Below, one piece after another: positions 21,848-30,602 of a stretch of DNA of 64,000 nucleotides. The position numbers were made by a program, and so were the translations under genes. This DNA comes from Methylobacterium mesophilicum SR1.6/6. Its GTDB lineage: Bacteria; Pseudomonadota; Alphaproteobacteria; Rhizobiales; Beijerinckiaceae. The stretch covers positions 5,599,447-5,663,446 of the forward strand of contig NZ_CP043538.1 in the NCBI RefSeq assembly GCF_000364445.2. Reading direction: 5' to 3'. Numbering within the stretch: position 1 is the stretch's first letter; each line of letters opens with the position of its first letter. The notes beneath the pieces were generated by a model. That model ran no database searches. It saw only the letters and a program-made list of their open reading frames with translations, and was not told the origin of the DNA.

Positions 21848-23023
21848 ATGAACCCGTTCACCTTCCAGACCACGCCGAACGTGCTGTTCGAGGCCGGCGC
21901 CGCGAAGAAGCTGCCCGAGATCGTGGGCAGCTTCGGGGCCAAGCGCGTCCTGCTGGTCACCGACAAGGGCGTGCGCAGCGCCGGGCTGACCCAGGCCGCC
22001 GAGGCGGCATTGAAGGACGCCGGCGTCACCCTCGACGTCTACGAGGACGTGGTCGCCGACCCGCCCTCCACGGTGATCGAGGCGGCGGCCAAGCGCGCCC
22101 GGGAACTCGGGACCGACCTCGTCCTGTCGATCGGCGGCGGCTCGGCGCTCGATACCGCCAAGCTCGTGGCCTATCTCGCGAAGTCCGACGAGCCGCTGGA
22201 CGCGATCTACGGCGTCGGCCTCGCCAAGGGCGACCGCCTGCCGCTGATCCTCGTGCCGACCACGGCCGGCACCGGCTCGGAGGTGACGCCGATCTCGATC
22301 GTCACGACGCCGACCACCGAGAAGAAGGGCGTCGTCGCGCCGAAGCTGCTGCCCGACTGGGCGGTGCTCGACCCGGAGCTGACGCTCGGCCTGCCGTCGC
22401 ACGTCACGGCGGCGACCGGCATCGACGCCATGGTCCACGCCATCGAGGCCTTCACCAGCAAGAACAAGAAGAACCCGATCTCCGACCAGCTCGCCAAGCA
22501 GGCGCTGGCGCTGCTCTCGGCCAACATCCGCACCGCCTGCACGGACGGCACGGACCTCGAGGCGCGCTCCGGCATGCTTCTGGGCTCGATGCTGGCCGGC
22601 ATGGCCTTCGCCAACGCCCCCGTGGCGGCGGTGCACGCCCTGGCTTACCCGGTGGGCGCGATCTTCCACGTGCCGCACGGGCTCTCGAACGCCCTGGTGC
22701 TGATGGGGGTGATGCGCTTCAACCTCTCACACGCGGAGGGGCTGTACGCGGAGCTCGCGCCGATCCTCGACCCCGCCGCCGCGGACCTGCCCCGGCCTGA
22801 GGCCGCCAAGCGCTTCGTGGAGAGCCTCGACGCGATCTGCCGCGACTGCAAGGTGCCGGCCTCGCTGGCCGAGGTCGGCGTCGCGCGGCAGGACCTGGAG
22901 CGCATGGCCTCCGATGCGATGAAGCAGACGCGGCTCCTCGTGAACAATCCGCGCGAGGTCACCTACGACGACGCCTTCGCGATCTACGCCGAGGCCTTGG
23001 GAGAGGCGCGGCCGGCGGCGTGA
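21848..23023 (+). CDS. iron-containing alcohol dehydrogenase
   Basis: A 391-residue group III alcohol dehydrogenase. The nucleotide motif IGGGSALDTAK is near 95-105. Metal-binding His residues lie in GIDAMVHAIEAF and, further on, in HALAYPVGAIFHVPHG. Family members reduce or oxidise short alcohols, including 4-hydroxybutyrate/succinate semialdehyde, 1,3-propanediol and lactaldehyde. It lies 43 bases after the TPP enzyme on the same strand, so the two are probably co-transcribed. A strong hairpin follows at 23044-23082. A longer start at 21788 is possible but lacks family support. Confidence 0.88.
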   Translation: MNPFTFQTTPNVLFEAGAAKKLPEIVGSFGAKRVLLVTDKGVRSAGLTQAAEAALKDAGVTLDVYEDVVADPPSTVIEAAAKRARELGTDLVLSIGGGSALDTAKLVAYLAKSDEPLDAIYGVGLAKGDRLPLILVPTTAGTGSEVTPISIVTTPTTEKKGVVAPKLLPDWAVLDPELTLGLPSHVTAATGIDAMVHAIEAFTSKNKKNPISDQLAKQALALLSANIRTACTDGTDLEARSGMLLGSMLAGMAFANAPVAAVHALAYPVGAIFHVPHGLSNALVLMGVMRFNLSHAEGLYAELAPILDPAAADLPRPEAAKRFVESLDAICRDCKVPASLAEVGVARQDLERMASDAMKQTRLLVNNPREVTYDDAFAIYAEALGEARPAA

Positions 23024-23043
23024 GGGCTCGATGAACCCATAAC

Positions 23044-23082
23044 CTCCAACCCTCCACCTCGGGATGAGGTGGAGGGTTGGAG
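23044..23082 (+). terminator. perfect 17-bp hairpin after the Fe-alcohol dehydrogenase
   Basis: The arms CTCCAACCCTCCACCTC and GAGGTGGAGGGTTGGAG are exact inverse complements around the loop GGGAT. It starts 20 bases past the stop and has no U-tract. It may terminate, attenuate, or protect the upstream transcript from 3' decay. Confidence 0.65.
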
Positions 23083-23176
23083 ACATGCGGTTCGGAGGAC
23101 CACGCCTCGGGTCGCGTGAAAGCAAAGCAGGCTCGGCAGGGTCGCGGACCGGAACCGGTCGGGAGGGGGCGCCAGC

Positions 23177-24001
23177 ATGGACCAGTTCGACGCGTTCCGG
23201 GCGATGAGCGAGTTCTGGACCCGGGCCGGCGCGGGGTTCTTCACCCCGGGCGCCGGGCAGGCCACGCCCGGCTTCGCCTGGCCGACCTTCCCGGGGGGCG
23301 ACCTCGCGGATCTCGCAACGGCGCAGGCCAAGCTGACCGAAGCCTGGACCGCCGCCACCGCCCTCTCGCAGACCCTGACGCGGTCCCTCCAGGGCGGTCC
23401 GGACGCGCCGGACCCGACCGCCGGGGCGGTGCTCGCGCGCATCTTCGATCCGCAGGCCTGGCTCGGCGGCTCGGCCGAGTTCGACGCCGCGCTGACCCGC
23501 ATGGCCGAGGGCCCGCAGCTCGCCGACCTGTGGCAGACCGAGCGGCGCTACGCGGCCCTGTTCACCGCCTGGGCGAGCCTCCGGCGCGCCCAGAGCGAGC
23601 ACCAGGCCGTGATGCTGGAGGCCTGGACCCGGGCGGCCGGGACCTTCGCCAAGGAGGCCAATGCCCGCGCGGAGCGCGGCGAGAGCTTCGCCTCGGCCCG
23701 GGACATGATGACCCGCTGGATCGAGACCGCCAACGCGGTCCTGCTGGAGGTGCAGCGCTCGGAGAAGTTCTTGGCCTCGCAGCGGGCGGTGCTGCGGGCC
23801 TCCGCCGATCTGCGCCTCGCCCAGCAGGATGTCGCGGCCTTCCTGTCCGAGTTCTACGGCCAGCCGACCCGGGCCGAGCTCGACGACGTGCACAAGAGCC
23901 TGACCGAGCTGCGCCGCGAGGTGCGGGCGCTCCGCCGCGAGCGCCGCGCGGTCCGGGCGAAGGCGGACGGCGCGCGCGCCGCGGAGGACGCCCATGGCTG
24001 A
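23177..24001 (+). CDS. phaE: class III polyhydroxyalkanoate synthase subunit PhaE
   Basis: A 274-residue PhaE-like protein. It opens with short Trp/Phe-rich segments (SEFWTRAG, WPTFPGG), is helical throughout with family-like WLGGSAEFDAALTRMAEGPQ and LWQTERRYAALFTAW, and ends in a coiled coil (about 232-262, LDDVHKSLTELRREVRALRRE). PhaE forms the class III synthase with PhaC and has no catalytic residues itself. A GGGAGGGG ribosome site precedes the ATG by eight bases. The end overlaps phaC by eight bases, supporting a paired complex. Confidence 0.88.
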   Translation: MDQFDAFRAMSEFWTRAGAGFFTPGAGQATPGFAWPTFPGGDLADLATAQAKLTEAWTAATALSQTLTRSLQGGPDAPDPTAGAVLARIFDPQAWLGGSAEFDAALTRMAEGPQLADLWQTERRYAALFTAWASLRRAQSEHQAVMLEAWTRAAGTFAKEANARAERGESFASARDMMTRWIETANAVLLEVQRSEKFLASQRAVLRASADLRLAQQDVAAFLSEFYGQPTRAELDDVHKSLTELRREVRALRRERRAVRAKADGARAAEDAHG

Positions 24002-25124
24002 CCAGCAGAATCCCAAGGCGCCGGCCGCCCCGCTCAGCCTGTCCCCGGCCGAGATGCTGGCCGAGGTCGGCACCCTCGGCCAGCGCATCAGCGCCGGCGC
24101 CAAGCTGTTCGCGGAGGTTCGCGACGCCGACGTCGAGATCGCCACGACGCCGAAGGACCTGGTCTGGAGCCAGGACAAGGTCCGGCTCTACCGCTACCGG
24201 CCGCTCGCCGAGAGCAAGGGGCTGCCGCCGGTCCTGATCGTCTACGGCCTGATCGGCCGCTACACGATGGCCGACCTGCAGGAGGACCGCTCGCTGGTCC
24301 GCAATCTCCTGAACCTCGGCCTCGACCTCTACGTGGTCGACTGGGGCAATCCCGGCCGGGCCGACCGCTACGTCACCATCGACGATTACGTGGACGGCTA
24401 CCTCGCCGAGTGCGTCGCCTTCATCCAGGAGGCGGCCGGGCGGGAGACGATCAGCCTGCTCGGCATCTGCGAGGGCGGCGTCTTCACCACCTGCTACGCG
24501 GCGCTCTACCCCGAGACCGTCAACGCGATGGTGCTGACCATCACGCCGATCGACTTCCATGCCGACACCCGGGAGAACCGGGCCGGCCACGGCTTCATCA
24601 ACGTCTGGACGCGCTCGCTCACGCCTGAGGATGTCGACCGGCTGATCGAGGCGCAGGGCACCTTGCCCGGCGCCTTCATGGGCTCGGTGTTCTCGATGAT
24701 GACGCCGATGCGGACCATGACGAAGTACAATCTCGACCTCCTCGACGCCCTCGACGACAAGAAGAAGTTCCTGAACTTCCTCCGCATGGAGAAGTGGATC
24801 GCCGACCGTCCGGACCATCCCGGCGAGGCGGCCAAGCAGTGGCTCAAGGACCTCTACCAGGACAACAAGCTGGTCGAGAGCGCCTTCGAGCTGGGCGGCC
24901 GGAGGGTGGATCTGAAGAAGATCACCTGCCCGGTGCTGAACGTCTTCGCGCAGGACGACCACATCATCCCGCCCGCCACCTCGCAGGCGCTGAAGGACAG
25001 GATCGGCACCACCGACTACACCGAGCTGGGATTGCCCGGCGGCCATGTCGGCGTGTTCGTCGGCGGCAAGGCGCAGAAGCTGCTGGGCTCCGGCATCGCC
25101 GACTGGCTCGGCCAGCGGGGGTAG
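23994..25124 (+). CDS. phaC: class III polyhydroxyalkanoate synthase subunit PhaC
   Basis: A 376-residue class III synthase, far shorter than the roughly 600 residues of class I. The nucleophile Cys159 sits in the lipase-like box GICEGG, the general-base region has Asp321/322 (AQDDHIIPP) and His351 (PGGHVGVF). It polymerises (R)-3-hydroxyacyl-CoA, and class III enzymes are also known to take 4-hydroxybutyryl-CoA. A hydrophobic WGNPGRADRY segment near 117-126 is family-typical. It is translationally coupled to phaE. Most Methylobacterium genomes rely on a class I phaC elsewhere (from memory), so this would be an additional system. Confidence 0.92.
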   Translation: MADQQNPKAPAAPLSLSPAEMLAEVGTLGQRISAGAKLFAEVRDADVEIATTPKDLVWSQDKVRLYRYRPLAESKGLPPVLIVYGLIGRYTMADLQEDRSLVRNLLNLGLDLYVVDWGNPGRADRYVTIDDYVDGYLAECVAFIQEAAGRETISLLGICEGGVFTTCYAALYPETVNAMVLTITPIDFHADTRENRAGHGFINVWTRSLTPEDVDRLIEAQGTLPGAFMGSVFSMMTPMRTMTKYNLDLLDALDDKKKFLNFLRMEKWIADRPDHPGEAAKQWLKDLYQDNKLVESAFELGGRRVDLKKITCPVLNVFAQDDHIIPPATSQALKDRIGTTDYTELGLPGGHVGVFVGGKAQKLLGSGIADWLGQRG

Positions 25125-25180
25125 GATGGTGGCGCGACAGCTCATGCAGGGCGCGACGCATCCTGACCTTCCAAGGACAG

Positions 25181-25303
25181 GGCGCCTTTCCCCTCCCGCC
25201 TGCGGGGAGGGGTCAGGGGTGGGGTGGTGCAGAAGGCACCGCAGCGCTCGATCCTGCACCACCCCCACCTCCATCTTCTCCCCGCAAGGGGGAGGAGAGC
25301 GCC
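25181..25303. repeat. dispersed palindromic repeat, family C copy 1
   Basis: A roughly 120-bp element with outer arms GGCGCCTTTCCCCTCCCGCC and GGGGGAGGAGAGCGCC, and inner arms GGGGTGGTGCAG and CTGCACCACCCC. It lies between phaC and the CoA-transferase. Other copies are at 28978-29093 and 36416-36544, with a half copy at 40458-40524. Confidence 0.75.
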
Positions 25304-25399
25304 CCGCTGCCATCGATATTTGAATGTCATAGGTCGCAGAGCCAGGAGTGCGACGCGCGCAGCCGCTCCGGCCGCATCCCGGCCGCCGAGGACCACCCG

Positions 25400-27412
25400 A
25401 TGGGCAGCCTGAAGAACAAGATCGTCAGCGCCGACGAGGCGGTCGCCATCCTTCAGGACGGCGACATGGTGGCGGTGTCGGGCTTCGTCGGGATCGGCAC
25501 GCCCGACGAGCTGATCCTGGCACTCGCGCGCCGCTTCGAATCCGGCGCCGGCCCGCACGGGCTCGGCCTGATGTTCGCCGCCGCCCCCGGCGACGGCAAG
25601 GAGCGCGGACTCAACCGCCTCGCGATCCCCGGCCTCGTCAAGCGCGTCGTCGGCGGCCACTGGGCGCTCGTGCCGAAGCTCGGCGCGATGGCGGTGGAGG
25701 GCCGGATCGAGGCCTACAACCTGCCGCTCGGCGTGGTCTCGCACCTCTACCGCGAGATCGCCGCCCACACGCCAGGCCACATCACCAAGGTGGGCCTGCG
25801 CACCTTCGTCGACCCGCGGCTGGAGGGCGGCAAGCTCAACGCCGAGACGCGGGACGACTTGGTCAGCGTGGTCGAGATCGGCGGCGAGTCGTGGCTCCAC
25901 TACAAGGCCTTCCCGGTCAACGTCGCGCTGATCCGCGGCACCACGGCCGACCCCGCCGGCAACATCACCATGGAGCGCGAGGCGCTGACGCTGGACAACC
26001 TCGCCGCCGCCATGGCGGCCAGAAATTCCGGCGGCTTCGTCATCGCGCAGGTTGAGCGGCTGGCCGAGGCCGGCTCCCTCAACCCGCGCGAGGTGCAGGT
26101 GCCCGGCGTGCTGGTGGATTGCGTGGTCCTGAGCCAGCCCGAGAACCACCGCCAGACCTACGGCACGCCCTACAATCACGCCTTCACGGGCCGCCAGCGG
26201 GTGCCGCTCGACCGGATCGCCCCGATGGCGCTCGACGCCCGCAAGGTCATCGCCCGGCGCTGCGCCTTCGAGTTGCCCCCCGGCGGCGTGGTCAATCTCG
26301 GCATCGGCATGCCCGAGGGCGTCGCGGCGGTGGCCGCCGAGGAGCGGGTGCTGAAGTATCTGACGCTCACCGCCGAGCCCGGCGTGATCGGCGGCCTGCC
26401 GCAGGGCGGGCTCGATTTCGGCGCCGCCCTGAACCCCGCCGCTGTGCTGCACCAGAACCAGCAGTTCGACTTCTACGACGGCGGAGGCCTGGACCTGGCC
26501 TGCCTGGGCCTCGCCCAGTGCGACGCGGAGGGCAACGTCAACGTCAGCCGCTTCGGCAAGCGGCTCGCGGGCGCGGGCGGCTTCATCAACATCTCGCAGA
26601 ACGCGAAGAGCCTCGTCTTCGCCGGGACCTTCACGGCCGACGGGCTGAAGGTCGCCGTGGAGGACGGCGGCATGCGGATCCTCGCCGAGGGCCGCTCCCG
26701 GAAGTTCATCGCCGCGGTCGAGCAGGTGACCTTCTCGGGGGCCTACGCGGCCGAGCGTGGCCAACCGGTGCTCTACGTGACGGAGCGCTGCGTGTTCCGG
26801 CGGACGCGGGCCGGCATGGAGCTCACCGAGGTCGCTCCCGGCATCGACATCGAGCGCGACATCCTCGGCCACATGGGCTTCACCCCCATCGTGCAGGATC
26901 CGAAGCCGATGGATCCGCGCCTGTTCCGCGACGCCGTGATGGCCCTGGAGCCGTGGCTCCTCGGCCTCTCGCTGTCCGAGCGGATCAGCTACGACCCGGA
27001 GCGCAACATCCTGTTCTCGAACCTCGAGGGCTTCCAGGTGCGCACCATCGACGACGTCGAGCTGGTGCGCCGGGAATTCGAACGGAGCTGCCAGGAGATC
27101 GGCCGCAAGGTCCACCTGATCGCCAATTACGACGGGTTCGAGATCGACCCGACGGTGAGCGACGCGTACTTCTCGGCGATCGCCTACCTCGAAAACCGCT
27201 ATTACGAGACCGCATCCCGGTATACCACGAGCGCGTTCTTGCGATTGAAACTCGGCGCCTCGTTGGCGAGCCGCGATCTGGCTCCCCATGTATTCGAGAC
27301 AAAAGCCGAGGCACAGGCGAGGAATACGGCCCAGGGCGCTGCCCTCAAGCCGCGGACGGCCCTGTCGGTTTCCGACGCGCCGCAGCCGCCGAAGGAACCG
27401 TTGGATGCCTGA
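25400..27412 (+). CDS. CoA-transferase / acyl-CoA hydrolase, propionate-CoA-transferase-like
   Basis: A 670-residue protein joining both halves of a family I CoA-transferase in one chain, plus a C-terminal extension (about 530-670). The first half (about 1-270) opens with VSADEAVAILQDGDMVAVSG; the second begins near 280 with IARRCAFELPPGGVVNLGIGMPEGV. The expected catalytic Glu lies in TLTAEPGVIGGLPQGG. It would move CoA between acetyl-CoA and another carboxylate, such as a hydroxyacid. The start is the ATG at 25400 just after a repeat; the open frame upstream overlaps phaC and is not coding. It overlaps the next gene by eight bases. Confidence 0.85.
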   Translation: MGSLKNKIVSADEAVAILQDGDMVAVSGFVGIGTPDELILALARRFESGAGPHGLGLMFAAAPGDGKERGLNRLAIPGLVKRVVGGHWALVPKLGAMAVEGRIEAYNLPLGVVSHLYREIAAHTPGHITKVGLRTFVDPRLEGGKLNAETRDDLVSVVEIGGESWLHYKAFPVNVALIRGTTADPAGNITMEREALTLDNLAAAMAARNSGGFVIAQVERLAEAGSLNPREVQVPGVLVDCVVLSQPENHRQTYGTPYNHAFTGRQRVPLDRIAPMALDARKVIARRCAFELPPGGVVNLGIGMPEGVAAVAAEERVLKYLTLTAEPGVIGGLPQGGLDFGAALNPAAVLHQNQQFDFYDGGGLDLACLGLAQCDAEGNVNVSRFGKRLAGAGGFINISQNAKSLVFAGTFTADGLKVAVEDGGMRILAEGRSRKFIAAVEQVTFSGAYAAERGQPVLYVTERCVFRRTRAGMELTEVAPGIDIERDILGHMGFTPIVQDPKPMDPRLFRDAVMALEPWLLGLSLSERISYDPERNILFSNLEGFQVRTIDDVELVRREFERSCQEIGRKVHLIANYDGFEIDPTVSDAYFSAIAYLENRYYETASRYTTSAFLRLKLGASLASRDLAPHVFETKAEAQARNTAQGAALKPRTALSVSDAPQPPKEPLDA

Positions 27413-28877
27413 GACCGAAATTCCCGTCCTGAAGGACGCTGCCCTCCTGGTCGATTCCTGCCTGATCGGCGGCGCATGGTCGAAGGCCGGCTCCGGCAGC
27501 ATCGACGTCACCAACCCGGCGACCGGCGCGCTGATCGCCAAGGTACCGAATGCCGGCGCTGAGGAGACCCGCCAGGCGATCAAGGCCGCCCACGCGGCCT
27601 ACCCGGCCTGGCGCGCCAAGACCGCCAACGAGCGCGCCGTCCTGCTGCGCAAGCTCGCCGCGCTCGTCACCGAGCATCAGGAGGATCTCGCGCAGATCCT
27701 GACCGCCGAGCAGGGCAAGTCGCTGACGGAAGCCCGCGGCGAGGTCGGGATGTCGGCGGCCTACGTGCTGTGGTTCGCCGAGGAGGCGCGGCGGGTCTAC
27801 GGCGACGTGGTCCCCTCCCCCTGGGGCGACCGCAAGATCCTCGTCACCAAGGAGCCGGTCGGCGTGGTGGCGGCGATCACGCCGTGGAACTTCCCGTCCT
27901 CGATGATTGCCCGCAAGATCGCCCCGGCTTTGGCCGCCGGCTGCCCGATCGTGATCAAGCCCGCCTCGCAGACGCCGCTCTCGGGCCTCGCCTGGGGCGT
28001 GCTGTGCGAGCGCGCTGGCTTCCCGGCGGGCACGGTCTCGATCCTCACCGGTTCGGCCCGGGCGATCGGCGGCGAGATGACGAGCAACCCGCTGGTCAAG
28101 AAGATCACCTTCACCGGCTCGACCGAGGTCGGCAAGGTGCTGCTGGAGCAGGCCTCCCACACGGTGAAGAAGGTCTCGATGGAGCTGGGCGGCAACGCGC
28201 CCTTCATCGTGTTCGACGACGCCGATCTCGAGAAGGCGGTGGCCGGCGCGATGCTCGCCAAGTACCGCAACTCCGGCCAGACCTGCATCTGCACCAACCG
28301 CTTCCTGGTGCAGGACGGGATCTACGACGCCTTCGCGGAGAAGATGGCGGAAGCCGCCAACCGCCTCAAGGTCGGCAACGGCACCGAGGACGGCGTCGCC
28401 CAGGGGCCGCTGATCGACATGGCGGCCGTCGAGAAGACCGAGGCCCATATCCGCGACGCCGTCGAGAAGGGCGGCCGGGTGGTCGCGGGCGGCCACCGGC
28501 ACGCGCTGGGCGGCCAGTTCTTCGAGCCGACGGTGATCACCGGCGCCACCCCCGCCATGGCGGTGGCCCGGGAGGAGACGTTCGGGCCGCTGGCGCCGCT
28601 GTTCCGCTTCCGCGACGAGGCGGAGGCGATCCGCATGGCCAACGACACCGAGTACGGCCTCGCCTGCTACTTCTACACCCGCGACCTCGGCCGCACCTTC
28701 CGGGTGGCGGAGGCGCTGGAATACGGCATGGTCGGGATCAACGAGGGGATCATCACCACCGAGGTGGCGCCCTTCGGCGGCGTGAAGGAATCCGGCCTCG
28801 GCCGCGAGGGCTCGTACCAGGGCATCGAGGATTACCTGAACACGAAGTACCTGTGCGTGGGCGGGCTGGGGGCGTAG
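27405..28877 (+). CDS. gabD: NAD(P)-dependent succinate-semialdehyde-dehydrogenase-like aldehyde dehydrogenase
   Basis: A 490-residue aldehyde dehydrogenase of the GabD type. It shows ITPWNFPSSMIARKIAPALA, the cofactor motif FTGSTEVGK, the active-site Glu in MELGGNAP and the nucleophile Cys294 in GQTCICTNRF. The GQTCIC pair, two Cys two residues apart, is typical of GabD enzymes, where it can form a regulatory disulfide. GabD oxidises succinate semialdehyde to succinate. Its start lies inside the CoA-transferase stop region (eight-base overlap), so the two are probably co-translated. Confidence 0.85.
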   Translation: MPETEIPVLKDAALLVDSCLIGGAWSKAGSGSIDVTNPATGALIAKVPNAGAEETRQAIKAAHAAYPAWRAKTANERAVLLRKLAALVTEHQEDLAQILTAEQGKSLTEARGEVGMSAAYVLWFAEEARRVYGDVVPSPWGDRKILVTKEPVGVVAAITPWNFPSSMIARKIAPALAAGCPIVIKPASQTPLSGLAWGVLCERAGFPAGTVSILTGSARAIGGEMTSNPLVKKITFTGSTEVGKVLLEQASHTVKKVSMELGGNAPFIVFDDADLEKAVAGAMLAKYRNSGQTCICTNRFLVQDGIYDAFAEKMAEAANRLKVGNGTEDGVAQGPLIDMAAVEKTEAHIRDAVEKGGRVVAGGHRHALGGQFFEPTVITGATPAMAVAREETFGPLAPLFRFRDEAEAIRMANDTEYGLACYFYTRDLGRTFRVAEALEYGMVGINEGIITTEVAPFGGVKESGLGREGSYQGIEDYLNTKYLCVGGLGA

Positions 28878-28977
28878 GGGCGGCGTTCACGATGACCCGC
28901 AGGGGATCTGACGGGTGCTTTCTCTGCAGGCAACCGGGTTCACACATCTCGGCCTGGCACTGATGCCTCGAGAGAAG

Positions 28978-29093
28978 GGCGCTTTTTCCCTCCCCCTAGT
29001 GGGGAGGGGTCAGGGGTGGGGGTGGTGCAGACGGCACCGCACCGCTCGATCCTGCCCCACCTCCAACTCCTCCCCACAAGGGGGAGGAGAGCG
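28978..29093. repeat. dispersed palindromic repeat, family C copy 2
   Basis: Contains CCCTCCCCCTAGTGGGGAGG and the pairing CTCCTCCCCACAAGGGGGAG, with the same interior as the copy at 25181-25303. It lies between gabD and the small secreted protein gene and may act as a two-way terminator for these convergent genes. Confidence 0.75.
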
Positions 29094-29110
29094 GCTGCGG
29101 TGCCTGCAGC

Positions 29111-29401
29111 CTACCGCCCGCTCGGCGCCGCGCCGCTGCCCGTCGCGCCATTACCCGAGCTGCTGCCGGCGGGCGCGCCCGGAATGCTGACGCGCGGGCC
29201 GCCGCTGGTGCCGGGCGCCATGCCGGCGCCGGTGGAGCCGGTGCTCTCCAGGGTGCCGGCCCCCGTCCCGGTGCCGCCGACCGCGCCCGACTTGTTCACG
29301 TTTCCTTGGTTGGCGCCGCCCGTATGCGGCGCCTGGGCCAGCGCCGCGCCGGACGTGGCGAGAACCATGGATGCGGCGAGAGCGAGGATCGTCTTCGACA
29401 T
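29111..29401 (-). CDS. small secreted Gly/Ser/Thr-rich protein
   Basis: A 96-residue protein with a clear signal peptide (about 1-22, ending GAALAQ). The mature part is low complexity, Gly-, Ser-, Thr- and Ala-rich, with no Cys. I do not recognise a family and the function is unknown. Similar short Gly-rich periplasmic proteins are common in Methylobacterium. It is alone on its strand. Confidence 0.65.
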   Translation of the reverse strand: MSKTILALAASMVLATSGAALAQAPHTGGANQGNVNKSGAVGGTGTGAGTLESTGSTGAGMAPGTSGGPRVSIPGAPAGSSSGNGATGSGAAPSGR

Positions 29402-29469
29402 GGGGCCTCCTGAAGCGTCGTGAAATCGTCAGGGGCCAACCCGATCCCGGCGGGATGGTTCGGCTGCCC

Positions 29470-30396
29470 TCAGCGGGCGAGCGCCTCGCGCCACGCCGTC
29501 CAGGGCCAGTGCGGCCCCGCTCCGCCCGCCGCCGGCGCGATCGAGACCGTCGCGGTCCGGCCGCTCACCAGCCGCGGATCCGCCGTGCCGCCGTCGAGGG
29601 TGATCCGCACCGGGATGCGCTGCGCGAGGCGCACCCACGAGAAGGTCGGGTTTACGTTGGCCAGCAGGTTGGTGGCGTCGCTGCGGCCGGTCTCGCCGAT
29701 GCCGCCGGCGATGCTGGCGACGTGGCCGGCGAGCACGCCGTCCTCGCCCATGAGCTGGACGGTCACGGGCGCGCCGACGCGGATCCGCGGCAGCTTGGTT
29801 TCCTCGAAGTAGCCCTCGATCCGGACGGTGTCGCGGTCGATCAGCGCCATGACCCCGCGGCCGGTGGTGACGTAGGCGCCGGGCCGCAGCTCCATGTTGG
29901 TGATCCGGCCGTTGACCGAGGCCCGCACCGCCGAGCGCTCCAGGTTGAGCTTGGCGAGGTCGCGGTCGGCCACGGCCTGCTCGTAGGCCGCCTGCGCGGA
30001 CAGGTCGGCGGCCTTGGCGGCCTCGACCTTCTGCTGCGACACCGCCGCGTCGGAGAGCTTGCTGTAGCGGGCGAAGTCGGCCGCGGTCTGCTCCGCGGTG
30101 GCCTTGCGACCCTCCACCATCGCCTCCGCCTGCCGCAGACCCAGGCGGAACCGGTCCGGATCGATCCGGAACAGGACGTCGCCCCTCCGGACCACCTGGT
30201 TGTCCTCCACCAGCACCTCGGTCACGAGGCCGGAGACGTCGGGGGCCACCGCCACCACGTCGGCGCGCACGCGCCCGTCCCGGGTCCAGGGGGCATCCAT
30301 GTAGTAGTCCCACAGGCCGAGGCCGACGATCAGTCCCGCGGCGACCATGCCGAGGGTGACCAGGAGGCGGCCGAGGGTGGCGAACAGGGCGGTCAT
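29470..30396 (-). CDS. aaeA: HlyD-family periplasmic adaptor, AaeA-like
   Basis: A 308-residue membrane-fusion protein. One N-terminal membrane segment (about 9-29) is followed by the biotinyl-lipoyl half motif VAPDVSGLVTEVLVEDNQVV, a helical hairpin (about 95-160), the second lipoyl half (GRITNMELRPGAYV) and a beta barrel. It would link the inner-membrane FUSC transporter to an outer-membrane channel. ATG 30396 overlaps the DUF1656 stop as ATGA. AaeA of Escherichia coli exports aromatic carboxylic acids; the substrate here is inferred only from this operon type. No outer-membrane channel gene lies next to it. Confidence 0.85.
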   Translation of the reverse strand: MTALFATLGRLLVTLGMVAAGLIVGLGLWDYYMDAPWTRDGRVRADVVAVAPDVSGLVTEVLVEDNQVVRRGDVLFRIDPDRFRLGLRQAEAMVEGRKATAEQTAADFARYSKLSDAAVSQQKVEAAKAADLSAQAAYEQAVADRDLAKLNLERSAVRASVNGRITNMELRPGAYVTTGRGVMALIDRDTVRIEGYFEETKLPRIRVGAPVTVQLMGEDGVLAGHVASIAGGIGETGRSDATNLLANVNPTFSWVRLAQRIPVRITLDGGTADPRLVSGRTATVSIAPAAGGAGPHWPWTAWREALAR

Positions 30397-30602
30397 TGCA
30401 GGGTCCGATGGGCGAGGGTCACGACGCCGCCGAGCAGGACGACGTAGAGGGCGAGGTCGAAGAGCGGCCGGTGCCAGACGAGGCGGTAGAAGCCGGTCGC
30501 CGCGAGCAGACGGCGCAGCGGCAGGCTGAGGGCGAAGGCCAGGGCCATCCACAGGGCGAGGCCCGGCACGAACACGCCGTAGAGGTCGATCTCGCCCATC
30601 AT
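30393..30602 (-). CDS. aaeX: DUF1656 small inner-membrane protein, AaeX-like
   Basis: A 69-residue protein with two membrane segments (about 9-29 and 45-66) and the family opening GEIDLYGVFVPGL. Members are always found between FUSC and HlyD genes in aromatic-acid efflux operons; the role is unknown. The start (30602 or 30599) overlaps the FUSC stop, and its own stop overlaps aaeA. Confidence 0.85.
   Translation of the reverse strand: MMGEIDLYGVFVPGLALWMALAFALSLPLRRLLAATGFYRLVWHRPLFDLALYVVLLGGVVTLAHRTLQ

Noticed and set aside
25142..27583. An 813-codon minus-strand open frame
   Set aside because: It is the reverse of the CoA-transferase, with low-complexity translation and no family features.
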